Shown: positions 30,731 to 56,922, counted from the first letter of the stretch. The stretch is 64,000 nt of DNA from Pisaster brevispinus (GCA_023634235.1 JAMKCF010000022.1:8300541-8364540), one strand, 5' to 3'. The notes: a model not told the origin generated them from the letters alone. A program made the numbers and translations.

Positions 30731-31266
30731 ATAACTTTTAAGGACTGCTCAGAATGCTGGTCCTGCTGGTTTGTTCATTGCTTCCCAAAGCTATGAGTAA
30801 AACCACTGCCTGCCTGTGATGTTCATGGTTTCACACTCCAGTCCCATATAAAATGACAGAGTTACAAGAAAATCTTAATATGAGGACCAGTGAAAAATCT
30901 GGTGGACCAGTGAAATGACAAGCTAGCTGTTCCTGCTGGCTAGTCACTGAGAAAGTTACGGTTGTTTTGTATTTCTGGTGATGCACAGAGTCTGTAAACC
31001 TCGTGAATTTCCACATCTAGGAGGTTCCTGGTCTAGAATGACGGGGGACCCAGACATTTATCCAAGCTCATCCCTGAAACGTAACGCTTGACATCACATT
31101 TTCAGGGTGACCCTACTGTCACCTTTGCAGTCTTCATTTCAGATGAACTTCTTCAGCTGAACTTCTTCAACCTGTACATAAAATTATAATGTTAAAAAAG
31201 ATGGGGGTTTACCTAGCCCTGGTTGGATGCCAATCGGGTTGTATGCAATGGAGAGGAGTCCAACAT

Positions 31267-31401
31267 GGGCCCAATTTTATAGAGCTACTTTATAGAGCAC
31301 AAAAAGAAGCTAAGCATAACAAAATTATGCTTACCAGAATAAGGTTACCAACTAAACTACCATGTCACTTGTGAAATTTGTGGCTGGTATTCTGCTCATT
31401 T
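31267..31401. repeat. MITE-A, right-truncated
   Basis: GGGCCCAATTTTATAGAGCT and ACCAGAATAAGGTTACCAAC are present. The right third is missing. Confidence 0.82.
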
Positions 31402-31604
31402 CCTATAAACGAAATATGACCTCACGACCTTTATGTATTTTGTGTAGAATAACTGTGCATTTATTTACTTCTACAAAATAGTAAGTTTGTAATTTTGTAG
31501 TTAATTATAATGAGTACCCATTACTTTGAAAGTGGTGCAATTCCTTTTCTAACTTGCATAAAATATTTTTGTTAAAATATATTTGTACCTAATAATTGAA
31601 TAAA

Positions 31605-32528
31605 TTGTGTGTTTGTCCGTTGGATGGCTACAATTAAAAAATACAGTATTTGTTTACTTCTTTTTGTTTTGTTTTGGGAGAAGCAGGAAAGTAGCCTTAA
31701 CGGCAGGGTATACTTTGTTAATTACTCCAAAAATTAACAGTAAAAACTTACTTGTTAAAGAGCCCTGGAGAGCTGTTGATATTATAAAACATTGCTAGAA
31801 ACGACACCCTTTAAAGTAATATAGTTTTAGAGAAAGAGGTAATTTTTCACCAAAAACTTTGAATCTGATAAAGGCTTCGGGCATGAAGCCTTTCTCTGAA
31901 AACACACACAACAAACAAGGGTGGGTTTTTTTTCTTTCGTTATTTTCTTGCAACTTCGATGACCAATTGAGCCCAAATTTTCACAGGTTTGTTATTTTAT
32001 GCTTATGTTGGGATACACTAAGTGAGTTTACTGGTCTTTGACAATTACCAAAAGTATACCCTGTCTTGAATAGTGTCTTGCCACTGCTATTGTAGACTTT
32101 TATCACTCTGCTACAAGCTGCCAGGTTTCCTGAATACCATATGTCAAAAATAGTTCTTATTCTCATTTCACCAAATGATGCCAGACTTTTTTTCCTCCAG
32201 TCTCACTGTTTGGTCATACTAATTTGTATGGAAGAGAAACAAGATGGCGGCACTGTGATAAAGGTCTTTTAAATCCTGCCTGAAATTTTGGGGGGATAAA
32301 TTGTAGGGAGCTCGGGATACGGCCGTTGGTTTTAAACTTTGGGGTTTTTTTTTCTTTCTTTTTCTTGTTTTCTTTTTGGTTGGTTGGTTGGTTGTTGTGG
32401 GGGGGGGTGTTCTTTTATTTGTTTTCGTTTTGTGGGGGTCTTTTTTCCCATTTTAAATCAATTTATTGTAGATTGAATTGCACGGGAACGTCCCCAAATT
32501 GCGTGAATATTTAAGTGGAACCACAAAC
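31605..32528. other. Intergenic, little to report
   Basis: AT-rich, with a repeat block at 32172-32264 (CAAGATGGCGGCACTGTGAT) that has a relative at 41875-41962. A T/G-rich low-complexity patch lies at 32340-32450. No gene seen. Confidence 0.55.
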
Positions 32529-32704
32529 AATATACCTTATGCACATGACGTCATTTAAGGGCTCTCTCCACTAGAGGTCAAAAGAAGGGTGCTCTTTGGC
32601 TCATCCCGTGCGCCACGCGTACATGCATTTGTGTTTTCCATTGTTTCATCATCGATTGACCTCAAGAGGGCGGCATGATGATGTCAATACATAAGGTCCA
32701 TTTA
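32529..32704. repeat. MITE-C copy
   Basis: ATATACCTTATGCACATGAC and GTCAATACATAAGGTCCATT are inverted ends. GAGGTCA and TGACCTC pair inside. TGACGTCA is at 32546-32553. Confidence 0.78.
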
Positions 32705-33639
32705 AGAGCATATTGTTGTAGCCAGTTTCAAATCTGTGCCTCTGGCTTCAACTATTGAACACAAAATGAAAACTTCGCCAGGAGTTTTCAATTAATTGCA
32801 TTGAACCATTTTCAAGAAAGGAGCATGATGTTTTAAACTCGCACGATGTTTGCAAGAAAATTATTCCCCGAAAGTAGCGGCCATTGATAAGGTGTTTTTT
32901 GTTAAAGTAAATGCCACTGCAGAAGCAGCAAACGGCATCGCGTCCCGTGAAAGAGCTACGTGAGCGTGGGAAGCGAATTTCCACTTTTAGCGCCAATTAT
33001 GATGAGATTATAAAACCACGTGGGGCACTAACGCTTTCAAATAGACACTGAGGCACATGTGTGCGAAGAACCTCCACAGTCCACATATGTATTTACAGTA
33101 ATTAGCCCCATTGTTTCCCATATTTGATTCAAGGACAGAATAAATCAAAAGGTAAAACTACATGATCATGGTCACCCTTGTGGTATTATAACGCACGCCA
33201 TACCTTCTCTGGTGAAAGAAGAAAAGGCAGGGGTATTTTTTTCCCCGAACCTAGTCCAAACATTACCAATGGTAGAGAGGACCATCCAGCTGGAGGTTAC
33301 GTACGTGGAACCATGTGGCAGGTAAAAAAACATGACTATTAATGTTTGTGTTGAGGTTTATCCACACAGAAATCATATGCCTTTAGAGAGTTTGTCAAGC
33401 TTACCAATCAACTTTCACTTGGTATATATAAAATAAAAGGCTTGATAAACGGGGATATTTTTTCCAATGAAAGAGCGCAATCATCATCATGGGTGAAGGA
33501 AAATTGGTCACGCGTTTTTCTATTAAACTAGAAAAAACCCACAAATTTTAAAGAATGTATCCTTAATCCGTCCAAAAAGGCAGGTACGGATATAAAAAAG
33601 ACTGTTTACTCTCAGCTGTTAGGTGGCGCCTTCTTTAGG
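32705..33639. other. Intergenic, nothing recognised
   Basis: AT-rich with no open frame above chance and no repeat arms that I could pair. Confidence 0.5.
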
Positions 33640-34122
33640 GGGGCCATAGAGTTATATATAGGATCAGGAACTAGAGAGCACATTAGCCTAGGTATGCGGC
33701 CCGACGACAAGGGCAGCGCGGCGGCCATTTCTTAAGTAGTCAAAAACAACGTCTAAACTATTTGTGCCTGTTGCAGCAGAGCAAGGGTTAGCAATGAAAG
33801 GGTTTACTGTGAAATGTATGAATGCCAGTGAAGACCGTTTATAGTACTAAATAATCCCCGAATAAATATAATATTTTAGAATAATATTCCTTCACTTTGG
33901 ACAATAAATCGTGATCGTGGCATGTGTGTGTTCATCCTCTACTGAAACAAATAACCTAAACCCCACGAAACAACTTTAATACAGCCGCTCGTGGTTTTTT
34001 TTAGACCGCGTTTGTGCCACTGATCCAAGATCAGTGGTTTGTGCAAGCGCACGTAGCCAGAGCTCTGCACGTAGCATTGCCAGTGCGCCCTCTAGTTCCT
34101 ATATTATAACTCTATGGGGCTG
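33640..34122. repeat. Foldback element
   Basis: CCATAGAGTTATATATAGGA..AACTAGAG at 33645 is repeated in inverse at CTCTAGTTCCTATATTATAA..CTCTATGG (34092-34118). The arms are about 35 bp around 400 bp of unique sequence. No ORF; a non-autonomous DNA element is likely. Confidence 0.82.
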
Positions 34123-35865
34123 ACTAATTAGCTGCTGGTACCCGCGTCGTGCTAATGGTACCCCCTTTCTAGCCTCGTTCCCACGGGCAGCGCGCCACGT
34201 CGATCCCTCCCCAACTCACCTCCATTGGCTCCCGTGAGAGCTACCTTTTGCAGACATGCTCAGTGGTGAAAACTTCAATTAAGAGTGCCGTGTCAAAGAT
34301 GTTAGACCTCCATGGTTAGTCTAAGTATCCTCTTTTGTACATGTCACGTTACTGTAAGCCACGCCCACTGCACGCTAGCATCAATGATTACGATAAACTC
34401 ATCAGGAAATTGGGCTAGTTTTTCTTTGAGAATTCATGTATGAAATAAAATTGGACTTCCCTTTGTACATTGTCTTAGAAGAAGGATGGGAGTGATTTTG
34501 TCTGAAGATCCGATAATCAAACGCCAGTTTTGCGGTGAAATTGAAAGTAAGTGAACTTCAACCTTGCACATACATGCACACTCGTATTCTTAGTACTGGC
34601 CCATGGGATTTTAATCCAATCGGGTAAGTCCAAAGTCTTGCACTCCAGGTGGTCACATAAATTGCACTTTTGGAAGTTGAAACATTCTTTGGCCTGATGC
34701 TTCTTGTGCTTCTCACCCCCAGTACAAGTTCTGCCCATTGCTGCATAGACCAATCACTAACTGCTAGTGCCAAAATCTAAAGTTTACGATCACGGTCACG
34801 GTGCTATCTCATCACTCAGATAGTGCCCGCCGCTTAAATAGACGGTGGGCGGGGCTTATGGATCGGTCAACATGCAAATCCTGGTCCATAATCAAACCAT
34901 TGCTCATAAACGTTGCCCCCGCTCCCATTAATTAAATGACCCTTTTTTAAATTGCTCACAAAGCACTAACTTAGTGGAGGTTTCACCACTTTTTGAGAGT
35001 GCGAGGTCATGGGATGGTGATGGGATGGGATGGTCATGGTGGTGAGCGCATGCTGGCCATCATCGAAGTTTTTCTTAAACTGGCCACAGATCACTGTGAC
35101 CATGTTTTGAAGAATTTCTCCCAAAACAATGTTTCGAAAAAAGGGCCCACCCCACAAGTTGTTTCCAACCGAACCGGGGGGGGGGGGGGGGTGCCGTGAA
35201 TAAGGCAAGCGCCTTGGGTCGGTTTACCTCTGGGAACGAGGTTGACCTCGTCCCCGTTGATGTTACGTTAACAAACAGGAAATGGTGAGGAGCCTGTTTG
35301 CTGTGTGATGTACACGTAATGTACAATGATGTACAATGCGGAAAAGACCCGTACATCCAGTATTCATTGCATGCACACACATGTCATACCTGCGTTTAGT
35401 ACACGGCCGGACACCTACGTGCTATGCAGGAAAGTTTGTATGGGCGACAACAAAAATCGCACCTAAAGCCACGGTTTGAAGTTAAACCTGTCAGTAAAAA
35501 CGTAGACAACACAGCTAGAAGACCTGCCCATAGGAGCATCCAATCGCTCGCCATTTTGGACTCAAATGTTATTTCAACATTTGAAGTAAGTGACATTTTA
35601 ACGTGACCTCAACCACCGGACCCTCGAAAGTCAAAACCGTAACTTCAGAATTTGTTGAACAACTCAATCAGCTTGCCCAAACAGGGGTCAAAACTTTACC
35701 ACTGCTGGAGGCCGGCATCAACGCCAAAACTTGGCACATCGCTACAGACAGTAAACAGGTCCAGACTTTGTAGAGTTTGAAAAACTAATTTTTAATTTTC
35801 ATTGATTGGGCGAACAAAAGCTCCAGATTTTGTGATAGGAGACTCTATTTTTTGTATGTTACACT
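34123..35865. other. Upstream region of the first GRB2-like gene
   Basis: It contains a GC-box-like GGTGGGCGGGGC near 34845, a run of about 17 G near 35177 and no paired repeat arms that I could confirm. A promoter or 5' UTR exon probably lies here, but I cannot place a start site. Confidence 0.4.
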
Positions 35866-49142
<13,277 letters not shown>

Positions 49143-49190
49143 CAAGTGAGTACGTAACGTCTTTCAGTAACCAAGTTTTAGTCAGGATCA

Positions 49191-49555
49191 GGGCCAAATT
49201 TCATAGAGCTGCTTAAACAAAAAAATCAGCTAAGCACAACAAAATTATGCTCACCAGAATAAGGTTACCAGCAAAAATACTATAACTTATGTAACATGTG
49301 TGACTGGTATCCTGCTCATTTCTGCCAAGCTGCAATTTGTTAGCAATATTTTCTTCTGAAGCAGCTCTATGAGAGCTGAATAAGCGCAACAAGTAGCGAA
49401 GCACAAGACAATTATGCTTACCAGAATAAGGTTACCAGCCAAAATGGCAAGTCACATGAACCGTGCGTGACTGGTATTCTGCTTATGTTTGCTTATGTGG
49501 TAGAAAATTGTTAAAGCAATATTGTCTGTTTAAGGATCCGTGTGAGATTGGGCCC
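49191..49555. repeat. Two MITE-A copies head to tail
   Basis: First copy 49191-49376 (GGGCCAAATTTCATAGAGCT to CAGCTCTATGAGA). The second lacks its first end and runs to GTGTGAGATTGGGCCC. It lies within the presumed 3' UTR of the GRB2-like gene. Confidence 0.8.
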
Positions 49556-49899
49556 TTAGTTTCGCCTTGCTCTCAGACCATAAAGATTTAGGATTGGTCT
49601 CGGACATTACTGTTTCAGTCTTGTTTCAGGAGTATTGGTCCTAATCTTTTTCCATATGGCTTGAGGTCTTTGTCTTAACATTTGAGTTTAGACCTTTGAC
49701 CTCTGTGTCTTGGTCTCAGACTTCTTTCCTTCTTGGCCTTCGACCTGAGACACAGTGGGACTACTCAACGTCAAAGCATGCCAAAATTGGCAAATTGTGA
49801 ATCTCTTAGAAACTAATACTTCGGGAATATTTTATGCAAAAGTCTACCTTCAAAATAGTTCTTAATATTGAAAATATTTTTTTCCAGCATTCTTTCTAA
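49556..49899. other. Downstream of the GRB2-like gene, TTGGTCTC-rich
   Basis: Degenerate GGTCTC/GTCTTGG words, also seen at 47850-47930. No gene. Confidence 0.45.
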
Positions 49900-50310
49900 C
49901 AGCCCATGGTATTGGTTACTTAAAATGTGCCAGTATTTGACACATTTTAAGTAGCCCTGTGATTGATCCACTCTACATGCGCGCTCAAGTATGGTAACCT
50001 GCAAAAGCGGCATCAAGTCATGGAGCAACTGGTCCCCTCTCATTCTTCTTTGATTTTGTGATATATCTAACTGTATGCAGTTAGGGTGACTGTGTAAAAA
50101 CATGATTCATATTTTTGACTCGCGTCAAAATACTTGCATTTTCACACGCAAGTACTAAGCATCCTAAGAGCACCATTCAAAGCGCTCATGCAAAGCAGTC
50201 ACTTTTGGGAGCCAATCAGCGTTATTTGTCAGGGCTTCCCTAAGAGGGGTTAGTGATGAGAGGTATCGATACGGCGCGCTGGCCATGGTAGCGAGGCTGG
50301 CTTTAGGAAG
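49900..50310. repeat. Dispersed repeat, copy 1 (mate 51350-51735)
   Basis: Shared landmarks in the same order: TGATTGATCCACTCT, CCCTCTCATTCTTC, TCAAAATACTTGCATTTT, CACTTTTGG..CCAATCAGC, GAGGTATCGATACGGCGCGC. About 75-80 percent alike by eye. Confidence 0.75.
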
Positions 50311-50345
50311 CCACACAGAGGCATCCCTGATCTCATACCGTTATC

Positions 50346-50707
50346 GGGGTTTCGTGGCCGAGCGGATAAGAGCATCGGACTCAAGTTCTGGTGGTTAAGT
50401 CATCGGGATGTGGGTTCGAATCCCGGTCGTGACACTTGTGTCCTTGAGCAAGACACTTAACCATAATTGCTTCTCTCCACCCAGGGGTAAAATGGGTACC
50501 TGTGAGGGCAGAGATGGTTTATGTGAATGATTAGCTTGGAGCGCGGTAAACTCGCAGCACCGGCTGTATACTCCCCAGGGAGCTGAGATGGTTTAAGGAA
50601 TGAAATATATGGCCCAGTGACCAGGGGTAATAATGTCAGAAGCGCTTTGATACGGCATTCGGGCTGTGATAAAGCGCTATATAAGAATCACTTATTATTA
50701 TTATTAT
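50346..50707 (+). repeat. SINE-a, complete and well preserved
   Basis: TTTCGTGGCCGAGCGGATAA head, GGTTCGAATCCCGG B box, AAAGCGCTATATAAGAATCA, then TTATTATTATTATTATC. It is probably one of the younger copies here. Confidence 0.88.
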
Positions 50708-50814
50708 CTACTCTATTGGCAGGTAAGGGTCTCTCGCCAGATTGCTGTTGAACATCAACAAGAGTCATTCAAGTCCAACTTTGAAAACTGCAAATTATTT
50801 TCTACTAAATGTTA

Positions 50815-51172
50815 AATAAATCACTCAGAGTTTTTTCTTTGTAACTATTTTTTATTGCTCAAATCATGTTGTACGCTGTCATTGCAGTTTTGAAGAACTG
50901 CGCAAAGTGGAACGATTCTTTGCAAATCATGTCTCTGAAATTGTTTCTAGGGTTGCTTATAATGAATCTGAATAACTGTTTAGAATTTAAAAGGAAAAGG
51001 GGTAAATTTATGTTGTTTGAGAAGAGGACGTTGACAAAAGTGAGGCCAAGATTCGGACTGTGTCCAGGATGCATCAGGTATTACCGCAGGAGAAAAGCAT
51101 CGCCAGCCTTTATCATAGTGCAGCTGCCATGTTCTTCAAATCTCTGTTATGAAACTGAGGTTGTAAAATAAA
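50815..51172 (+). other. Candidate 3' end signals of the GRB2-like gene
   Basis: AATAAA occurs at 50815-50820 and 51167-51172. A 101-codon frame at 50866-51171 lies between them without a recognisable domain. Either signal would imply a 3' UTR of 1.7-2 kb containing SINE-a and MITE-A. Confidence 0.3.
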
Positions 51173-51349
51173 TAGTCTGATCCCCATGTGTTAAATGAGA
51201 AATGGAATTATCATTTCCATTGTGAATAATGGGTACCTAACAGAGAAACTGCAGTCAACCTCGTTCCCAGTGGTGTACGATCTCACTGCACCATATTTTT
51301 CCAGAATGCCTTGCATGATTATAACCCCTGGAAGTGTGACTTTGAAATA

Positions 51350-51735
51350 GCCAAATATATTGGATATTTTAATTAGTCCTGTGGTTGATCCACTCTGTGT
51401 TAGAGACTTACGCTACAGCGCTGTCAAAAGAGGATTCAAGTCATAGAGTAACTGGTTCCCTCTCATTCTTCCTAGATCTTGTGACATATCTAAATGTATG
51501 CACTAAGGAAGACCATGTAAAAACTTGAATCATTTGAAGTGGATTGTGTCAAAATACTTGCATTTTGACATGTGTGCATAACACCCCAAGGGCGATTGAA
51601 CATTTTTAGATGGCGTGCAGACAGAGTGATCACTTTTGGTTAACCAATCAGCATTGTTTTTCACCACATCCCTTCCAGGGGTTAGTGACGGGAGGTATCA
51701 ATACAGCATGCTGCCCATGGTAGCGAGGCTAAGCT
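51350..51735. repeat. Dispersed repeat, copy 2
   Basis: Direct-repeat mate of 49900-50310, ending GGTATCAATACAGCATGCTG and CCATGGTAGCGAGGCT. A third right end is at 28414-28454. Confidence 0.75.
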
Positions 51736-52632
51736 GCAGTGTGATCAAGACGTTGAGGCCCCCCCCCCCCACCTACTTTAAAAAAAAAAGAGTGTAGATG
51801 GTGTCACATTTCTTGTACACTTCTTGTGAGCCTGAACATGACCAGGAAGTTAAAGGCAGACAACTCATCTATAAATTATTTTTTGAATTATTTCATCAGT
51901 CGCACCACTAACGGACTTATGGTGCCCGACAGCCAATGCTCTGTGTTTGGAGAAAACTGCTGTTTTGGAGACTGCTTACTATTTTTAAAACAAATTTTAA
52001 ATACCCAAATAAGGCTACTTTATTCGTGCAGTAATTGTTTCCAATCATGCAGCTGTTTTGATGAGTAATTAATTCCAAAACACATACGTCCATGACGTCA
52101 CTTTGTGAAAACGAAAAAACGAGACGTGCACATAGAGCGCTGTGTACAAACCAATGCATTGAGATTTGCGCTTCGTGAAAACGCTTAACTTAAATAGGTC
52201 AACAGATGCATTTTTTTTTTTTTTACTTTATAAAAAGGAACAAGTAGTACTACGCGTGTTTGGCACCGTGCCAGGGCTGTGTATTTCGATGGTTAAAGAC
52301 GTGGAAACGCAAAATGGCAAATCTAGGGGTACATCGGTCTCGCTAATTAGTGTAATTACGAAGTTTGCAAAGTTTCTGATTCAGTGTGCACGATCTGCAT
52401 GACTAAGTTGACCCTGGGCATGTTCACGGTCTCTCACAAACACCTTTTATGTCATGTGTCATATCATCTGTATTTAGTGAGGTTACCAGTTGATTATGTT
52501 ACGCCTGTTAAGGGAAAGAAATTATCATCTTTTAAATTTTCAAAACTAGTGAAATAAAATGGTAAAAGACAATTTTATTATACATGTACTGCTGCCTGGT
52601 GGAACGGTTAGCCATATATAGGTTCATAAAAA
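51736..52632. other. Intergenic, nothing recognised
   Basis: A C run at 51760 followed by A-rich sequence; TGACGTCA at 52093-52100. Short frames only. Confidence 0.5.
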
Positions 52633-53150
52633 CATACAAATATTGAATGCATGTGAGTGTATTGTAGCAGAGTATACCACAAGGTGAAATCTGGACTGTT
52701 CCATTTCACGAGGTGAAGCCGAGTGAAATGGAAAAGCCAGATTTCACCGAAAAGCATTTAGTATTTGTTTAATTTAACTCACACATAGACCCTTGTCATT
52801 TGGAAATGTTTAACAATAAGCACAAAATAGACATGGAATCTTGTCCACCCCACACTCTAAAAGAAAATCTAAATACCCTTTCTAAATAACGTGGGCAGCT
52901 CCAACTTTTCCTGCCGTGACTCAACCTTGCTTTGTTTGGACGAACGAGCGGGATCTATTGTTTTGGGAACGAGGCTGAGAATTAAGCATCGAAAATCAAT
53001 ATACCCCATCCTATATTTATTTCCATATATGACGGTTACAGCGGTCCAATGTGTGGCAATTAATACATGGCAAAATGAAGGATGACATGTGACGCATGTT
53101 CCACCAATCAAATGACAAGTATCTATGTGTGAGTTTGGAATAGATATTAT
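52633..53150. repeat. Hairpin-bearing repeat
   Basis: GGTGAAATCTGGACTGTTCC at 52682 pairs with CCAGATTTCACC at 52737. The flanks ACAAATATTGAATGCA and ACTCACACATAG..CCTTG also occur at 18241-18305. A 134-codon minus-strand frame over 52869-53273 shows no domain. Confidence 0.5.
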
Positions 53151-53279
53151 TACCCCCTTTTTTATATCACAGGTAAGATTACCTGGCCCTCTTACCATCC
53201 CTAAAAATTCCTTAATAGTTGCTTTCTCTGTCCTGCCGAACCAGCAACGCTTAGGGTGAAACAGTGCACTCAATATTTA

Positions 53280-53989
53280 GAAAGGTTAGGTGTTGCCTCA
53301 CTATGAAACTTGCGACTACCATCAGGTTTCTAGCCAAGACTCCTGGCAATTTAAAGGAAAGAAATAACATGAGCTTACCTTCATTCCAGTGTTTGTTTGT
53401 TTTTAAATGTACATTTTAAAATAATCAGAGAAACTTTTATCAAACTAGTTGCACATTGTAACGATGGTCTTGATAAACAAAAGTTGACATAAAGTAACTT
53501 TCTCAGAAAACAGGTCTGAATTTCTCAAAGAGAAAAACGATTTTAAAGGAAAGTTGGTTTTTTTTGTTTTTTTTATACTAAGTTCAAAGTCTAATGTAAT
53601 TGGGGCTGGAAGACAGAGTAGTCTGTTCCCATGGTAAATCATCAGAATGAGTATTATCATTGCCAGTGCAGATACAGGTTATCAGACCAAAAAGGCAGCA
53701 GTGTTGATGGAGCACTTTTACACTACATCAAACATTGTTTCAGTGACAGGCATTTTATCAGATGAATTAACGGGCATTAAAGGCATGAGTTTTGTGAAAG
53801 AGTATTTCCTGTATTCAAACTGTCTAGTTTTCACGAAAGCTCCATTTATCGCAAAGCTTTTCAGTCACAACGTGCCTAAATTTGGGATTGAGTCTTTAAA
53901 GAAGGTCAAAGGTCAAAATTCGCTCTGAAAGAGTATCCAACAGGATGACATTTTACACCGTTTTAACGGCAGGTTTGGACCTGTAATTT
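53280..53989. other. Intergenic, nothing recognised
   Basis: A 93-codon frame at 53647-53928 has no family features. No repeat arms. Confidence 0.5.
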
Positions 53990-54225
53990 TCCTCACGTTC
54001 ATGTTCGCTCGGCCCCAGCGGCCTATCCAGGACCGCTGGGATGGGCTAATCAGCTTGCACAGATTCTTGTTCAGGAAGTACGTCATGCGTGCAGTGCTTG
54101 CAGTGTGAGTGTGATGCATGATGGGTCTGAGCATTAACCAATGAGCGTGCTTAATACGTTTGCCCATCCCAGCGCCTTTGGTTTTAAGGCAAGGCGCTGG
54201 GGACGAGCGAAACGTTCATGAGGAA
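53990..54225. repeat. Compact palindromic element
   Basis: CCTCACGTTCATGTTCGCTC and GAGCGAAACGTTCATGAGG are inverted ends. CGGCCCCAGCG and CGCTGGG pair just inside. An enlarged relative is at 42571-42995. Confidence 0.82.
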
Positions 54226-54424
54226 TCATCTGTTGAAAGTTAGTGAATCACGAAACTGAAGTTGACGTTGGAGCCTCTCTTGAAAATTCTGTTGATTTTA
54301 GTTTTGCATAAAAAAAAGTCATACCTTTCGATTTTGTTGTATTTTCTTTAAGATTGATTTGGGTTTTTTCACATCTATTTGAAATGTTTAGGTGGTTTTT
54401 TATATTTGTTTTTTTGTTTTTTGG

Positions 54425-54602
54425 GGGCCCAATTTCATAGAGCTGCTTAAACAGACAGTATTGCTTAACAATTTTCTGCTAAGCAAAAGTTTGCAGGATA
54501 CCAGTTGCACTCTGTACATGCAAAATAGCATTTTGGCTGGTAACCATATTCTGGTAAGGATAATTTTATTGTGCTTAGCTACTGTTTTATGAAATTGGGC
54601 CC
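54425..54602. repeat. MITE-A copy
   Basis: GGGCCCAATTTCATAGAGCT to ATGAAATTGGGCCC, 178 bp, with intact-looking ends. Confidence 0.88.
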
Positions 54603-54713
54603 TGTTTTTAGAGATGAGATTATTTCAATGACAGATTTAATCTCTGAGTTGTTGCTTTGAAGCAGCTCAAGATTAAAGGAGCTTTTAACCACATAATCTC
54701 ACCATTGTATTTA

Positions 54714-54873
54714 GGCCTGGAATTTCATCTTTGAGAGGGCAAGGCCATTTTCATTCTTCAAAGAGCACTTCCATTGGCAAATTTTACAGTCTATGGGAAG
54801 CTTTTGAAGGGGCACCAAGGCCAAGACAAGGGCAACGGACGCCACGGCCTCCGCAGAAATCCAGGCCTGTGTA
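54714..54873. repeat. CCTGGAATTTCATCTTTGAG element, copy with both ends
   Basis: AGGCCTGGAATTTCATCTTT and GAAATCCAGGCCT are inverted, giving the family's borders. Confidence 0.78.
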
Positions 54874-56727
54874 TTGAAGAACGTTATCAATTCTGTACCA
54901 TCCTGTTAAAAGAGCTTCCACATTCGGACAGTGATAGTCTAGAATTGTTTTGTGAAAAGATCAAAGTCAGTTCTAAAATGAGAGAAAATTTGATGAAGTG
55001 GTATTTGACAAACATTTTCATAATTATTGTAATAATTTGTCTTTAATTGGGGGAGGTGGTTGTTGCCGTTGTTTACAATAGTACGTTTTGTACAAATATT
55101 GGCGCATCACAGAGTTGATAGACACTGAAACAAAATCTCAGTGGCTTAGAAAAATACTATTAAGGTTATTACAGTTTTTAGTTTTGCTAGGATGTTTCAC
55201 TTTGCAAGGTTTATTTTGTTTTATTTCTTATTACTAGGTACTTTTCATACATGTTGTCATAATATATGTGTTTAATCAGGGAAATGTGACTAAACTAAAT
55301 ATGGTGTCAGCAGTTGATGATTTGTAGAACAGTTTTAAAGGAGTTGCAAAAATTATGAACCAGTCATGGCAGTCAAACAAATATCTGAATGCAGAAAAGA
55401 CTGTGCAAGTCTAGCCCGTATCGAAAAACGAGAAAACAACTCAAACGACAACTATATTTTGAAGTGAAATTAAATCTTATTTTAAAATGTTATCTATACA
55501 ATGTTCTTGAAAAATAACAAAACCCACAGCACTTTATTATAAACACAATTTCAATTCTTGTATAATACAAATAATTTGTTAAAATTAACACTGAAAGCAA
55601 ATTAAAATTTGGGGCGGGGCTGGTTATTTTAAGAAACCCCATTTTTCGATAATGCCCACATTTGTGAGACCATTTAGTTTTAATGACAACATAGAGGTCG
55701 TTAAGACACAGTATTAAGTCGGTTTTAAGGCAGTTTTAACTCATTCAGGATTAACTTTATGTGTCTGTATGCTCTTAAAACATAACCAAATCGGGTTGAA
55801 CTTGAATGAGTTAAATCGGTTGGCGAGGGTGGTTTAACGCTAAACCACTTCGGGTTTATCTTTCAGCTTGTGGACAGAATAAAAATGACCACATCCATTT
55901 TAACTCGCAAGAGATGACCGCTGACCTGTGTAAAGTCGCTAATTATATATGCCTACGTTCGCCTCAACGTGCGCCTCAAAAGGGCCGTGTGCGTGCTTTT
56001 GTGAATAAACCGGATGTTGTTGTGTTGGGTCACGGTGCTGTTTGACCTCTTAAAACCGAAGATAAACGTATCGGGTTTAATTTCGAGCTGTCTGAACGCA
56101 AGGTAGTTTTATTTTTGCGACCGCCCCCCGCTGCTCGTAAAGTTAAAGCGGTTCGGGTCTAACTTTAGTACTCTGTCTGAACATGGCCATAAACACCAGT
56201 TGAGCAAAATTCTTAATTGTTTACAAGTCACAGGAAATAGAGAGCAAGTCTTATTTTCTGGGTTTGTTGTTGTTGATTTTAAAAATATATTTTACTTTCA
56301 TATACATGGCTAAATTTTACTTTCCCAACTATATGATAAAAGTATTTGAAGAAACTGAAACGCGCACACGTAAAATAACCAATATGGTTTGGACCAACTT
56401 GGTCCCGGAAGTTTGGATACGCGCAAGACTTGCACTGGACTTGCACTGGTCTATATAAAATATAGTATTACTATTATTTTTAAAATTGTTGTTCAAAACC
56501 TGTTTTCTGCGCGGTGATGATGCATTGACTACAGGAATAGGTGAAAGTAATAATTCAATTTTTGGGGGGTTTTTGGAAGAGTTTTTTTTTCAAGAGCCAA
56601 GCTATTGACCTTTTTTAGATATGGCAGATATCATAGGAGTGCACTGTTTGGTTTGGGTGTACATGTATACAGACAGATTTACCCAAACCTTAATAGTGTC
56701 ATAGTATTGTGTCTACCATATGCCATA
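54874..56727. other. Long AT-rich intergenic stretch
   Basis: No gene. 55680-56180 has many GTTTAA/TTAAAC words and ends CTGTCTGAACATGGCC, possibly an old palindromic element that I could not close. Pieces of the 23212 family (GTGCAAGTCTAG, GACTTGCACTGG) are at 55402 and 56428. Confidence 0.45.

Positions 56728-56922
<195 letters not shown>

Larger units (their letters stand above)
30373..31604 (+). other. Probable BTAF1 3' UTR region
   Basis: It follows the stop codon. It holds a SINE-c copy and a truncated MITE-A. The first good AATAAA in clear AT-rich context is at 31599-31604; whether transcripts extend that far cannot be told from sequence. Confidence 0.4.

Noticed and set aside
52869..53273. 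134-codon minus-strand gene
   Set aside because: No recognisable domain, and part of the stretch belongs to a dispersed hairpin repeat.
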